Assembly (NCBI RefSeq): GCF_005144415.1
Contig: NZ_SWJE01000008.1
Span: 434,001 to 498,000, forward strand
Direction of reading: 5' to 3'
DNA length: 64,000 nucleotides
Source of the DNA: Trinickia terrae
GTDB lineage: Bacteria > Pseudomonadota > Gammaproteobacteria > Burkholderiales > Burkholderiaceae
Shown: positions 1 through 8,581 of the stretch, in pieces
Layout: every line of letters starts with the position of its first letter
How positions within the stretch are numbered: position 1 is the stretch's first letter
Program-made: the position numbers and the translations under genes
Notes under the pieces: model-generated
The model's input: only the letters and a program-made list of their open reading frames with translations
Told to the model about the DNA's origin: nothing
Databases searched by the model: none

Positions 1-1541
1 GCATCCTGAACTCGGGCCGCCACGACGCCGCGTTCTTCCGCGAGATGTGGGACACGATTCATCGCGTCGGCGGCTGGCAGGGCGAGATCTGGGACCGCCG
101 CAAGAACGGCGACATCTATCCGAAGTGGCTCACGATCGCGGCGGTGACGGGCGAGGACGGTGTCGTGAGCCACTACGTCGGCACCCACCACGACATCACC
201 GAGAGCAAGATCGCCGAAGAGCGCATCAAGGAGCTGGCGTTCTTCGATGCGCTGACGCGCCTGCCCAACCGCACGCTGCTGATGGACCGCCTGAAGCAGG
301 CGATCACGGCAAGCGCGCGCAACGACGCGTGCGGCGCGCTGCTCTTCATCGACCTCGACCACTTCAAGACGCTCAACGATACGCTCGGCCACGACAAGGG
401 CGATCTGCTGCTGCGGCAGGTGGCGCAGCGGCTCGCCGCGAGCGTGCAGGAGAACGACACCGTCGCGCGCGTGGGCGGCGACGAGTTCGTCGTGGTGCTC
501 GGCAGCCTCAGCGAGAACCGGCCGGAAGCGGCGAGCCAGACGGAGGCGCTCGGCGAGCGGATCATCGCCGTGCTCGGCGAGCCGTACCAGCTCGCCGAGC
601 TCGAATACCGGGCCACGGCCAGCATCGGCGCGACCGTGTTCAAGGGGCATCAGGCGTCGATCGACGAACTGCTCAAGCAGGCCGACCTCGCCATGTACAA
701 GTCGAAGGAGCGCGGGCGCAACGCGATGTGCTTCTTCGATCCGAACATGCAGATCGCCGTTCTCGAGCGGGCGGTGCTCGAGGCGGGATTGCGCCACGCG
801 ATCGCGGAGGACCAGTTCCTGCTGCACTACCAGGCGCAGATCGACGGCGACCGCGTGACGGGCGTCGAGGCGCTCGTGCGCTGGCAGCATCCGCAGCGCG
901 GGATCGTGCCGCCGTCCGATTTCATCCCGCTCGCCGAAGAGACCGGGCTGATCCTCGAACTCGGCTACCGAGTGCTGGAAACGGCCTGCGCGCAACTGGC
1001 GCGCTGGGCGGCGCGTCCCGGCATGGCGCACCTCACGATCGCGGTCAACGTGAGCGCGCAGCAGTTGCGCGAGCCCGGTTTCGTCGACAAGGTGCTGAAC
1101 GTCATCGGCCAGACCGGCGCGCGGCCCGACCGGCTGAAGCTGGAGCTGACCGAAAGCGTGCTGGTGGACAACGTGCAGGACATCATCGGGAAGATGTCCG
1201 CCCTGAAGGAGCGGGGCGTCGTGTTCTCGCTCGACGACTTCGGCATCGGCTATTCGTCGCTGTCGTACTTGAAGCTGTTGCCGCTCGATCAGTTGAAGAT
1301 CGACCGCTCGTTCGTGCGCGATGTGCTCGTCGATCCCAACGACGCGGCCATCGCCAGGACCATCGTCACGCTGGCGAGGAGCCTCGGCTTGGGCGTCATC
1401 GCCGAAGGCGTGGAGACGGAGGCGCAGCGCGATTTTCTCGCGATGGCCGGATGCCACGCCTACCAGGGCTACTATTTCTGCCGGCCGCTGCCGATCGACG
1501 GATTCGAGGCGTTTGCGAACCGTTACCTTGAATCGGCTTAG
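1..1541 (+). CDS. PAS-GGDEF-EAL cyclic-di-GMP protein (5' partial)
   Basis: This is the C-terminal 512 residues of a protein that begins left of the window; the frame is open from base 3. The first ~60 residues look like the end of a PAS/PAC sensory fold, ending in the usual HDITESK linker. A diguanylate cyclase domain follows with an intact GGDEF signature at 474-488. Five residues before it, where the product-inhibition I-site RxxD normally lies, the sequence is QEND, so allosteric feedback is probably absent. The EAL phosphodiesterase domain has EAL at 867-875 and a DDFGIGYSS loop near 1230-1260, so both halves keep their catalytic signatures. The protein probably makes and/or degrades c-di-GMP in response to a signal sensed by upstream PAS domains. 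Which activity dominates cannot be told from sequence. The next gene is convergent. Confidence 0.93.
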   Translation, partial: ILNSGRHDAAFFREMWDTIHRVGGWQGEIWDRRKNGDIYPKWLTIAAVTGEDGVVSHYVGTHHDITESKIAEERIKELAFFDALTRLPNRTLLMDRLKQAITASARNDACGALLFIDLDHFKTLNDTLGHDKGDLLLRQVAQRLAASVQENDTVARVGGDEFVVVLGSLSENRPEAASQTEALGERIIAVLGEPYQLAELEYRATASIGATVFKGHQASIDELLKQADLAMYKSKERGRNAMCFFDPNMQIAVLERAVLEAGLRHAIAEDQFLLHYQAQIDGDRVTGVEALVRWQHPQRGIVPPSDFIPLAEETGLILELGYRVLETACAQLARWAARPGMAHLTIAVNVSAQQLREPGFVDKVLNVIGQTGARPDRLKLELTESVLVDNVQDIIGKMSALKERGVVFSLDDFGIGYSSLSYLKLLPLDQLKIDRSFVRDVLVDPNDAAIARTIVTLARSLGLGVIAEGVETEAQRDFLAMAGCHAYQGYYFCRPLPIDGFEAFANRYLESA

Positions 1542-1548
1542 TTACTTA

Positions 1549-1677
1549 CGCAAGTTTGAGGCGTTCGCTCTTTCATGCCGCGGCGTGCCGTACGCTTTGC
1601 CCCTTCCCGGTCCCGGGGAGGGACGGACTAAACGGACCGCCGCGAAAACAAGTTTTCACGCAAACCTCAAACTAGCG
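1549..1677. repeat. Nested inverted-repeat intergenic element
   Basis: This lies between two convergent genes. Outer arms at 1549-1561 (CGCAAGTTTGAGG) and 1665-1677 (CCTCAAACTAGCG) are complementary at 11 of 13 positions. Inside are a GC hairpin at 1601-1622 (CCCTTCCCGG, 2-nt loop, CCGGGGAGGG, one wobble) and a short palindrome GAAAAC-AA-GTTTTC at 1644-1657. It could act as a bidirectional terminator or be a small non-coding repeat (MITE/REP-like). No T-run follows the hairpins, so a classical intrinsic terminator is not supported. Confidence 0.4.
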
Positions 1678-1710
1678 ATCCACCGAACAACCGGCATCAT
1701 CAAGCGACTC

Positions 1711-3090
1711 TCAGCTACGCGGATGCGCTAATTCTTCAAACGAGCCCGCTTTCACCGAATGCGGATCGTTCAAGTGCGCGCGCACGAAGTTGACGTGCTC
1801 GCGCAGCACGTAGAACCCGTCCGCATAGGCGAGCGGCATGCGCAGGTGATTGAGCGACTCTTCGATCTTGTCGAGCTCGGCGATGAGCTTCTGCCGCTCG
1901 TCGGCGGTCGTATCGCTCATCACGCTGCGCTCGATCGCGATCAGCGCGCCGTAGTAGCGGTAGATGCGCGAGCGCACGCGCCAGCGGAACAGGGCCGGGA
2001 TGAGCCGCAGGCCCGGGATCAGCAGCACCGCCACCGGCAGCAGCAGGAACAGCATGCGGTCGGTCACCGTCGCGAGCCAGAACGGCAAGTTGCGGTAGAG
2101 AAAGCTCTTGCCCGACTTGTAGTAGCGCGTCGCATCTTCGCTGATCGGATATTCGTGCGCGACGGGGCTCGGGAATTGGCCGGCGCGCTGCAGCAGTCCC
2201 GCCGTGCCGTGGACTTCCTGCGCGGCCTCGACGATGAGGTCCGAGATCGCGGGGTGCAGGCTCGGGCGGGCGACGATCTCGACCGTCGGGCTGATCAAGT
2301 GGACCGTTTCGGGCGGCATCGTGCGGCGCAGGTCGAGCACGCCTGGCGGCAAATCGATCTCGTCGAGATAGGGAAAGAGCCGCGTATAGGCGTCGGCCTC
2401 GCTGAAATTCATCACGGCGATGCCGGGTATCGTGAGCAGCCTCGTCATCAGCGCGCGCGTGGCCGAGTCGCCGCTCAAGAGCGCGGCGTCGACATTGCCC
2501 TTGACCAGTTCCGTCGCGGCCTGCAGGCCGTCGTACGGCAGCAGGGCCGTATCGCCGCCAGGCACGATGCCGTTGGCCGCGAGCAGCTTGAGCGACAGCA
2601 TGCGCGTGCCGCTGCCCTCGCGGCCGATCGCGATCCGCTTGCCGTCGAACTCCGAGAGCTGCGTCATGCCATGCCCGCGATAGAACACCACGATCGGCAC
2701 GTAGAACACGCTGCCGAGCGACATCAGCGACGACGTGTCCACGCCGTCCGCCACGCCGCCCTGCACGAGCGCGAGATCGACGTGCTGCTTCGGATCGAGG
2801 AGCCGATGCAGGTTCTGCACCGAGCCGTCCGATTCCAGCAGCTTCAAATGCACGCCGTTGCGCGCGAGGATCTTCCTGTACTCCTCGGCCGCCTGCATGA
2901 ACCCGCTGTCGCGCGGCCCGACGCTCATCGTGATGGTGCGCGGCGGCGCGGGATCGACGAGCCAGACGATCGCCGCGACCGCAAGCACGAAGAGGAAGAG
3001 GATCGGCAGCGAGGTCAGCGCGAGGTCGCGCCATACGGGATGGGCGTGGTCGCGCAGAAAGTGCGGCGTGTGCGGGCGATAGCGTTTCAT
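1711..3090 (-). CDS. TAXI-family TRAP-type solute receptor with membrane anchors
   Basis: 459 residues. An N-terminal membrane segment (about residues 25-47, LTSLPILFLFVLAVAAIVWL) precedes a periplasmic binding domain of the TAXI family (TRAP-associated extracytoplasmic immunogenic), which starts at about residue 53 with TITMSVGPRDSGF and continues through KRIAIGREGSGTRML. A second hydrophobic stretch (about 335-365) returns the chain to the membrane, followed by a cytoplasmic helical tail. Most TAXI proteins are soluble binding proteins paired with a fused TRAP permease. This one is membrane-tethered at both ends and has no permease gene beside it, so it may be a sensor or a receptor for a distant permease. 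The ligand is unknown. Confidence 0.85.
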   Translation of the reverse strand: MKRYRPHTPHFLRDHAHPVWRDLALTSLPILFLFVLAVAAIVWLVDPAPPRTITMSVGPRDSGFMQAAEEYRKILARNGVHLKLLESDGSVQNLHRLLDPKQHVDLALVQGGVADGVDTSSLMSLGSVFYVPIVVFYRGHGMTQLSEFDGKRIAIGREGSGTRMLSLKLLAANGIVPGGDTALLPYDGLQAATELVKGNVDAALLSGDSATRALMTRLLTIPGIAVMNFSEADAYTRLFPYLDEIDLPPGVLDLRRTMPPETVHLISPTVEIVARPSLHPAISDLIVEAAQEVHGTAGLLQRAGQFPSPVAHEYPISEDATRYYKSGKSFLYRNLPFWLATVTDRMLFLLLPVAVLLIPGLRLIPALFRWRVRSRIYRYYGALIAIERSVMSDTTADERQKLIAELDKIEESLNHLRMPLAYADGFYVLREHVNFVRAHLNDPHSVKAGSFEELAHPRS

Positions 3091-3111
3091 GAGGTCGATC
3101 GCGGCCCGGGC

Positions 3112-3501
3112 TCAGCGGTCGGCCGTCTCGAAGTTGAGTTCGACGCCGTTGCCGGCCGGGTCGGCGAAGAAGATCTGATGCTGGCCCGTGGCCGGCACCT
3201 CGCCGGTCGTGTAGGGGATGTCGAAGGCGCGCAGGCGGGCCTCGTGCTCGGCCACGCCGGTGCACGAGAAGGCGACGTGGTCGAAGGTATTGGCGACGTT
3301 CGCGGGGCGGTGCTCGCCGGGCCCGGCTTCGGAGAGGTGCAGCACGGCTTGCTCGCCGGCATAGAGCCAGAAGCCGTAGTGCTGGAAGGGCGGACGATGG
3401 CCGAGTTCGAGGCCGACCACGTCGATGTAGAAGTCTTTCAGCGCGTCGAGCACGTCGCGCGCGGCCCGCAGGTTGTAATGGCTGAATCCTTGGATGGACA
3501 T
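3112..3501 (-). CDS. VOC-superfamily glyoxalase/dioxygenase-like protein
   Basis: 129 residues, the size of one two-module vicinal oxygen chelate fold. It begins MSIQGFSHYNLRA, with the early His used as a metal ligand in the family, and contains AGEQAVLHLSE and FDHVAFSCTG segments. It ends with the FFADPAGNGVELNFE signature whose Glu usually completes the metal site. It probably binds a divalent metal and acts on a small molecule (isomerase, dioxygenase or resistance protein); no substrate can be assigned. It lies 21 bp upstream of the TAXI receptor gene on the same strand and may be cotranscribed with it. Confidence 0.85.
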   Translation of the reverse strand: MSIQGFSHYNLRAARDVLDALKDFYIDVVGLELGHRPPFQHYGFWLYAGEQAVLHLSEAGPGEHRPANVANTFDHVAFSCTGVAEHEARLRAFDIPYTTGEVPATGQHQIFFADPAGNGVELNFETADR

Positions 3502-3652
3502 AGGGATGCTCGATGACGGCGACAGGAGGGAGACGGGTTCATTCTACTGCGCTAAAAGCGGTCCACGGCAAGGGCATTGACGAGCCTGTGCGCGAATGCC
3601 GGATACAATTCGGCTGCGCTCGGCCAGCGCCTCTACCAACCTGATTCCGTTC

Positions 3653-4711
3653 ATGAGCAACCAAACTCGGGCCTTCCTGCTTGGCCCTCTGCTGAAAGGC
3701 GTTTCGCGTTCGTTCTACCTCACGCTGCGGGTGCTGCCCGCGGGGATGCGCGATCCCGTAGGGCTTGCCTATCTGCTCGCGCGCGCCGCCGATACCATCG
3801 CGGATACTTCGCTGATTCCGCCCGGGCAGCGGCTGGCGCTGCTGCTGGCGCTGCGCGGCGAGGTCAACGGCACGTCGCGCGACGCGGCGCTGACGCAGCG
3901 TCTGGCAGGGGAGGTCGCGGGTCAGCAGGCGCAGTCCGACGAAAAGGTTTTGCTCGAATCGATCGGCCCGGCGCTGGAGGTGCTGACGCAGTTGAGCGAA
4001 GCCGATCGCCGTGCGGTCCGCGATATCGTGACGACGCTCACGCAGGGCATGGAATTCGATCTGCGCACGTTCCCCGACGAACGCAGCGGACAGCTTGCCG
4101 CGTTGCGCGAATTCGCGGAGCTCGATCGATATACGTATCTGGTCGCGGGATGCGTCGGCGAGTTCTGGACCCGGATGACCGATGCGCACGCGCCCGGCGC
4201 GCTCAAGGCCGATCTCGGCGCGATGCTGGAGCGCGGTGTTCGCTTCGGCAAAGCGCTGCAGATGGTGAACGTGCTGCGCGATTGCGGGAAGGACTTGCGC
4301 ATCGGCCGCTGCTACTTGCCGTCCGCGATGCTGGAGCGGTTCGGCCTGAGTGCGCAGGACCTCATGCAGCCGGACGCATCGCTGCGCGCGCGGCCGTTGA
4401 TGTTCGAGCTCGTGCGCACGGCGCTCGATCACTTCCGCGCCGCGCTCGACTACATGCTGGCGCTGTCCGCATGCTCCGTGCGCTTGCGCCTCGCTTGCCT
4501 GTGGCCGATCGTGATCGGCCTGGAGACGCTGCTGCTCCTCGTGCAGAACGAGCATTGGCTCGACCCGTCGAAGGTGTCGAAGGTGAAGCGCAGCGACGTC
4601 TACCGCATCCTCGCGCGCTCGCTGCCGGCCGTGCCGTCGAATGCGTTGCTGAGGTCGTGGGTCGAGCGGCTGACCAGGCAAATCGAAGCCCGCCTGAGCG
4701 CTGCTACCTGA
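3653..4711 (+). CDS. Squalene/phytoene synthase family protein
   Basis: 352 residues from the ATG at 3653 (MSNQTRAFLLG). The first Asp-rich motif appears as ARAADTIADT near residue 45 and the second as LRDCGKDLRIGRCYLP near residue 205. Both keep the aspartates that bind Mg-diphosphate in head-to-head prenyl synthases. An upstream in-frame ATG at 3596 would add 19 residues with no homology-like character. The family condenses two prenyl diphosphates (C15 or C20) into squalene or phytoene. No desaturase, hopanoid cyclase or hpn gene is adjacent, so the product is unknown. The small gene at 4744 follows closely. Confidence 0.88.
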   Translation: MSNQTRAFLLGPLLKGVSRSFYLTLRVLPAGMRDPVGLAYLLARAADTIADTSLIPPGQRLALLLALRGEVNGTSRDAALTQRLAGEVAGQQAQSDEKVLLESIGPALEVLTQLSEADRRAVRDIVTTLTQGMEFDLRTFPDERSGQLAALREFAELDRYTYLVAGCVGEFWTRMTDAHAPGALKADLGAMLERGVRFGKALQMVNVLRDCGKDLRIGRCYLPSAMLERFGLSAQDLMQPDASLRARPLMFELVRTALDHFRAALDYMLALSACSVRLRLACLWPIVIGLETLLLLVQNEHWLDPSKVSKVKRSDVYRILARSLPAVPSNALLRSWVERLTRQIEARLSAAT

Positions 4712-4743
4712 CGACGAAGCCCGCCCCCGCGGAGAATGCAGCG

Positions 4744-5076
4744 ATGGACAAACTCGCCACCTACGTTGGCGCAATCCACGGCCAGCCGAGCGCCGTGAAG
4801 ATCGTGGGCGTTGAGACGAAGCGGGAAAGCTGGAGCGACCAAGGGTTCGACGTCGACCGTCAGGAAACCGTGTACTCGTTCGATAACGGCGTCGTGATCC
4901 GGCGCGTGGTGGAGCTCGACGATTTCCCGGCGGACCTGGCCTGCGCCGAATGCTGGATCAACTACGACGTGATCGAGCATGGCCGCGGGCGGACGGTCAG
5001 CCCGTCGAGCAAGAGTTTCGATAACGCCTGCCGCGAGACGTTCTGGCTGAAGTTCCATTCGGAGCCGCGCGTCTAG
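4744..5076 (+). CDS. Hypothetical protein, 110 residues
   Basis: The ATG at 4744 follows the prenyl-synthase stop by 32 bp on the same strand, so cotranscription is likely. The protein is small and soluble-looking, without signal peptide or membrane segments. It has a regular beta-rich pattern (DRQETVYSFDNGVVIRRVVE) and a conserved-looking Cys-Ala-Glu-Cys-Trp segment. It ends just before the convergent hydrolase gene, with 7 bp between stops. I do not recognise a family. Codon use matches its neighbours, which supports it as a real gene. Confidence 0.7.
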   Translation: MDKLATYVGAIHGQPSAVKIVGVETKRESWSDQGFDVDRQETVYSFDNGVVIRRVVELDDFPADLACAECWINYDVIEHGRGRTVSPSSKSFDNACRETFWLKFHSEPRV

Positions 5077-5083
5077 CGCCGGC

Positions 5084-5710
5084 TCAGCTCTGGGAAAAGT
5101 ATTGCTTCAGACCGTAGACCAGACCGGCAAAGGGAATACCCAACGCGGCATAGACAGCCTCGGCCTCCGGCGCCGCGTTATCGGCAAGAATCTCGACGGC
5201 CACGTTCGAGTAGCCGACAGGAATCACCCCCGCCTGCTGCATGCGAAGGACGCCCATGTCGACTTGCGTTTGACTGAACCCGCCCGATGCGTCGATGACC
5301 GCAAAGCTCGAATAGCCGTCCGCGATGGCAGAAATGGCGGGAAACGCGAGGCATACGTCGGTGGAAATGCCGGTGACGATCAACTTGTTGCGGCCCGTGG
5401 CTTTCACCGCCTCGACCACACGGCGGTCGTCCCAGGCATTCACGGTCGTGCGCTCGATACGCTCGATTCCAGGAAGCGCGTCCGTCAACTCCGGAATCAT
5501 CGGCCCCCACATTCTTTCCGTCGTGGTCGTGACGATCACCGGCACTTTGAGCGCAAGGGCTGCCTTGGCGAGTCCGACAACGTTGTGCTTGAGCTGAAGT
5601 GTGTCGATATCGCGTACTCCGCTGTACAGCCCGACTTGATGATCGACGAGCAGCAAAACGGCGTTGTCACGGGTCAGGCGTTCGAGGAACCGGGAAGAAT
5701 TCGAGTTCAT
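5084..5710 (-). CDS. YcaC-like isochorismatase-family cysteine hydrolase
   Basis: 208 residues from the ATG at 5710, chosen because a perfect AAAGGAGG ribosome-binding site lies 7 nt upstream; a longer frame to 5827 lacks one. The fold is the isochorismatase/cysteine hydrolase type. The nucleophile-region Asp sits in LLLVDHQVGLYS near residue 22 and the catalytic Cys in TDVCLAFPA near residue 118. The VNAWDD and VKATGRNKLIVTG segments closely match the YcaC subgroup. The substrate is unknown (amide, isonitrile or isochorismate-like compounds in relatives). The gene is divergent from the LysR regulator at 5868, its likely controller. Confidence 0.88.
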   Translation of the reverse strand: MNSNSSRFLERLTRDNAVLLLVDHQVGLYSGVRDIDTLQLKHNVVGLAKAALALKVPVIVTTTTERMWGPMIPELTDALPGIERIERTTVNAWDDRRVVEAVKATGRNKLIVTGISTDVCLAFPAISAIADGYSSFAVIDASGGFSQTQVDMGVLRMQQAGVIPVGYSNVAVEILADNAAPEAEAVYAALGIPFAGLVYGLKQYFSQS

Positions 5711-5830
5711 GGTCTTGCCTCCTTTCGATGGGTTGGTTGCCGCCGGTGCAGCGGTTAATTTATGCACCGGGCTTGGAATCACTATATTCGTGAGACAACC
5801 ATGGAACAATCCGCGAAAATTGGACATATC

Positions 5831-5846
5831 GTCCCACCCATGGGAC
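5831..5846. promoter_or_regulatory. Inverted repeat upstream of LysR gene
   Basis: GTCCCA, a 4-nt spacer and TGGGAC form a perfect 6-bp inverted repeat ending 21 bp before the GTG start at 5868. It sits between the divergent hydrolase and LysR genes, where a LysR regulator would bind to control both. It is short, so this is suggestive only. Confidence 0.3.
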
Positions 5847-5867
5847 TTTGAACCAAGGGGAGCCGCC

Positions 5868-6779
5868 GTGCTGGATCTGAACGACGTCTACTACTATGCG
5901 CAGGTCGTGGAGCACAAGGGCATCACTGCGGCAGCGCGCGTGCTTGACCTGCCGAAGTCGAGCTTGAGCCGACGTATCCTTGCCCTCGAGGCGAAACTTG
6001 GCGCACGGTTGATCCAGCGTACGTCGCGACGCTTTGTCGTGACCGAGATCGGTGAGGCGTTCTACAAGCATGCTGTCGCGATGCTTGTGGAAGCGGAGGC
6101 GGCGGAGAGCGTGGTTCGTCAACGCACGGCGGAGCCAAGTGGAACGATTCGTTTCTCGTGCTCGGTAGCTTTTGCCCAAGTTGCGATGGCGGAGCTGGTT
6201 CCGACATTCATGGCCCAGTATCCGCGGGTGCGCATCGTTGAGCACGCAACCAACCGGCAAGTCGATCCGGTCCATGAGGGTTTCGACCTGTGTCTGCGCG
6301 CCCATTCGACACCGCTGCCGGACTCCACGCTCGTCCAGCGGCCGCTCGCTCAGGTGCCGTGGCATCTCTTCGCTGGCCCGGCCTATCTGCAGCGAAAGGG
6401 GGTTCCAGACACACCGGCGGCACTTGCGGCCCATGACGGCATCGCGATCAGCGGGATGCGCGACGCGCACGCATGGCGGTTGTGCGACGCGCGGCATCCG
6501 GATCGGATGGAAGTCATTCCCTTTGAGCCGTGCCTGCAAAGCGACGACATGGCGACCCTGAAGGTCGCGGCGTGCCGCGGCATCGGCATTGTTGCGCTGC
6601 CTGGTTACGTGGGACAGGCCGAGGTCAGGAAAGGACAACTGGTACGCGTGCTACCGCAATGGACTGCGGGAGTCGCGACGATCAGCCTGCTGATGCCGTC
6701 CCGACGCGGTCTGCTTCCCTCCATTCGAGCGTTCGTCGATTTCCTCGCGGAACACGTGCCGGCCGCCGTGCAGGTGTGA
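5868..6779 (+). CDS. LysR-family transcriptional regulator (hydrolase-linked)
   Basis: 303 residues if translation begins at the GTG at 5868 (VLDLNDVYYYAQVVEHKG), which has AAGGGGA upstream. The usual LysR winged-helix begins within a few residues, whereas an upstream extension would add about 68 atypical residues. The HTH (ITAAARVLDLPKSSLSRRI) is followed by a LysR effector-binding domain. It is divergent from the YcaC-like hydrolase gene at 5084-5710 and probably regulates it together with its own expression. Confidence 0.88.
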   Translation: MLDLNDVYYYAQVVEHKGITAAARVLDLPKSSLSRRILALEAKLGARLIQRTSRRFVVTEIGEAFYKHAVAMLVEAEAAESVVRQRTAEPSGTIRFSCSVAFAQVAMAELVPTFMAQYPRVRIVEHATNRQVDPVHEGFDLCLRAHSTPLPDSTLVQRPLAQVPWHLFAGPAYLQRKGVPDTPAALAAHDGIAISGMRDAHAWRLCDARHPDRMEVIPFEPCLQSDDMATLKVAACRGIGIVALPGYVGQAEVRKGQLVRVLPQWTAGVATISLLMPSRRGLLPSIRAFVDFLAEHVPAAVQV

Positions 6780-6806
6780 TCGTACTTGCAGGAAGCGTGG
6801 GACCGC

Positions 6807-7577
6807 TCAATACGAATTCGACCGCATCGCGCGATATTCGCGCCGCACGATATCCATCAGCTCGGCCACCGAGGTGCTCGCCGAGTCCCGCTGATACGTC
6901 ACATGCCCGCGCTGCATCAGCATCACGCGATCCGCGATGTCGAGCGTCTGCGCGTAGTTGTGCATGATCATCACGATCGAGATGTTCCCCTTCTGCTTGA
7001 GCCGCATGATGAGGTCGATGATGAGGCCGGCCTCGCGTGCGCCCATCGCGGCGAGCGGCTCGTCGAGCAGCAGGATGCGCGCATCGGAGTTGACCGCGCG
7101 CGCGACCGCGATCGCCTGGCGCTGGCCGCCCGACAGCTTCTCGACCGGCAGGTCCACCGACGGCACGTTGACGCCGATATCTTCGAGACATTCGGCGGCG
7201 CGGCGGCGCATCGCGCGGTTGTTCAGCAAGCGGACCGGCCCCGGATAGACGATCTCGCGATTCAGGAACATGTTGTGATAGATGGAGAGCGAGTTCGCGA
7301 GCGCGAGGTCCTGATAGACGCATTCGATGCCGAGCGAGCGCGCATGGTCGACCGAGCGCAGCAGGGTCTCCGCGCCGCGCACGAACACCTTGCCGCTCGT
7401 CTGCTGATGAAAGCCGGTGAGGATCTTCATCAGCGTCGACTTGCCCGCGCCGTTGTCGCCGAGTATGCCGAGGATCTCGCCTTCGGCGAGCGTCAGCGAC
7501 ACGCCGTCGAGCGCGGTCACTGGGCCGAAGCGCTTGACGATGTCCTCGACGCGCAACGCTTCCCTTGCGTCCGGCAT
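6807..7577 (-). CDS. Sugar ABC importer ATP-binding protein
   Basis: 256 residues with a single nucleotide-binding domain. It has Walker A GDNGAGKST (residues 40-48), Q-loop VYQD, ABC signature LSGGQRQ (148-154), Walker B RILLLDEP (167-174) and switch His in MIMHNY. The length is half that of RbsA/XylG-type fused ATPases, as in FrcA-like importers. Its ATG overlaps the permease stop (TGATG), giving translational coupling. It energises uptake through the permease at 7577-8581, using the binding protein at 8582-9664. Confidence 0.92.
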   Translation of the reverse strand: MPDAREALRVEDIVKRFGPVTALDGVSLTLAEGEILGILGDNGAGKSTLMKILTGFHQQTSGKVFVRGAETLLRSVDHARSLGIECVYQDLALANSLSIYHNMFLNREIVYPGPVRLLNNRAMRRRAAECLEDIGVNVPSVDLPVEKLSGGQRQAIAVARAVNSDARILLLDEPLAAMGAREAGLIIDLIMRLKQKGNISIVMIMHNYAQTLDIADRVMLMQRGHVTYQRDSASTSVAELMDIVRREYRAMRSNSY

Positions 7578-8581
7578 CACGAGTCTCCCTTGTTGCGCGC
7601 GAGACGCGTCACGTGGATGTTGAAGATCATGGCGACGAGGATCGCCGCGCCGAGAATCATGTTGAACGTGAAGGCGTTGATGCCGATCAGCGTGAAGCCG
7701 TCGTTGAGGATGCCGAGCACGGCTGCGCCGATGAGCCCGCCGATGATGGTCCCCGAGCCGCCCGCGAGCGGCGTGCCGCCGATCACGGCCGCGGCGACCG
7801 CGAGGAACATGATCTGGTTGCCGCCCGCCTGCGGATCGATCGAGGTGATGCGAAAGCCTTCGAGGATGCCCGTGAAGCCCGCGAATACGGCGGCGATGAT
7901 GAAGTTGCCGAGCTTCAGGCGATTGATCTGAATACCCGCCTCGCTCGCGCCGAGCGGATTGGCGCCGGCCGCCACCGTATGCAGGCCCCAGCGCGTATGG
8001 CGCAACAGCACGTGCATGAATGCCGCGATCACCACGGCCCAAATGATTTCGCTGTAGCCCCACGCGCCCATGACGGCCGCGAAGCCCGCGTCCTCGGGCG
8101 GCGAGACGGGCGTGCCGCGCGAGATCGTCAGCGTGAAGCCGTTGACGAAGAAGAGCGTGCCGAGCGTGGTCACGAATGACGGAATGCGCAGGTACACCGT
8201 CAGCGCGCCGTTGACGAAGCCGACCGCCGCCGCGGCCAGCACGCCGAGGAGCAGCGACGCCGATGCCGGCAAGCCCGCGTCGTTGGCGAAGTGCATGACG
8301 AACGGCGCAAACGCGAAGACCATCCCCGCGGACAGATCGATCTCGCCGCCGATCATCAGCATGATCTCGCCGCACGCGATGATCGCGGCCGGCGCGATGA
8401 ACTGCGACAGGTTCTGCAGGCTCGCGTTGGTGAGCAGGAAGTCGTGATTGACTGCCTCGAAATACGCGCTGAGGATCACCGCGACCAGCAGGATGCGGGC
8501 CTCGCTCGATCGTGTGAGCGCACCCGCCCAGTGCTTCTTCGGGCGGGCGCTTCTTTTACCGCTGCCGGTCACGGATGCCAT
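7577..8581 (-). CDS. Sugar ABC importer permease (RbsC-like)
   Basis: 334 residues with about nine hydrophobic helices typical of the BPD_transp_2 (RbsC/FrcC) family. It includes GGEIDLSAGMVFAF and the glycine-rich TPLAGGSGTIIGGLIGA segment that contacts the ATPase. It starts at 8581, directly abutting the stop of the binding-protein gene, and its own stop overlaps the ATPase start. It is the membrane channel of a three-gene CUT2-type importer. The substrate is probably a monosaccharide or sugar acid, but no catabolic gene is adjacent to identify it. Confidence 0.92.
   Translation of the reverse strand: MASVTGSGKRSARPKKHWAGALTRSSEARILLVAVILSAYFEAVNHDFLLTNASLQNLSQFIAPAAIIACGEIMLMIGGEIDLSAGMVFAFAPFVMHFANDAGLPASASLLLGVLAAAAVGFVNGALTVYLRIPSFVTTLGTLFFVNGFTLTISRGTPVSPPEDAGFAAVMGAWGYSEIIWAVVIAAFMHVLLRHTRWGLHTVAAGANPLGASEAGIQINRLKLGNFIIAAVFAGFTGILEGFRITSIDPQAGGNQIMFLAVAAAVIGGTPLAGGSGTIIGGLIGAAVLGILNDGFTLIGINAFTFNMILGAAILVAMIFNIHVTRLARNKGDS

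Noticed and set aside
1759-3516. 585-residue plus-strand open frame
   Set aside because: It is antisense to the TAXI receptor and VOC genes, rich in Arg/His/Asp as expected of a shadow frame in GC-rich DNA, and has no domain-like segment.
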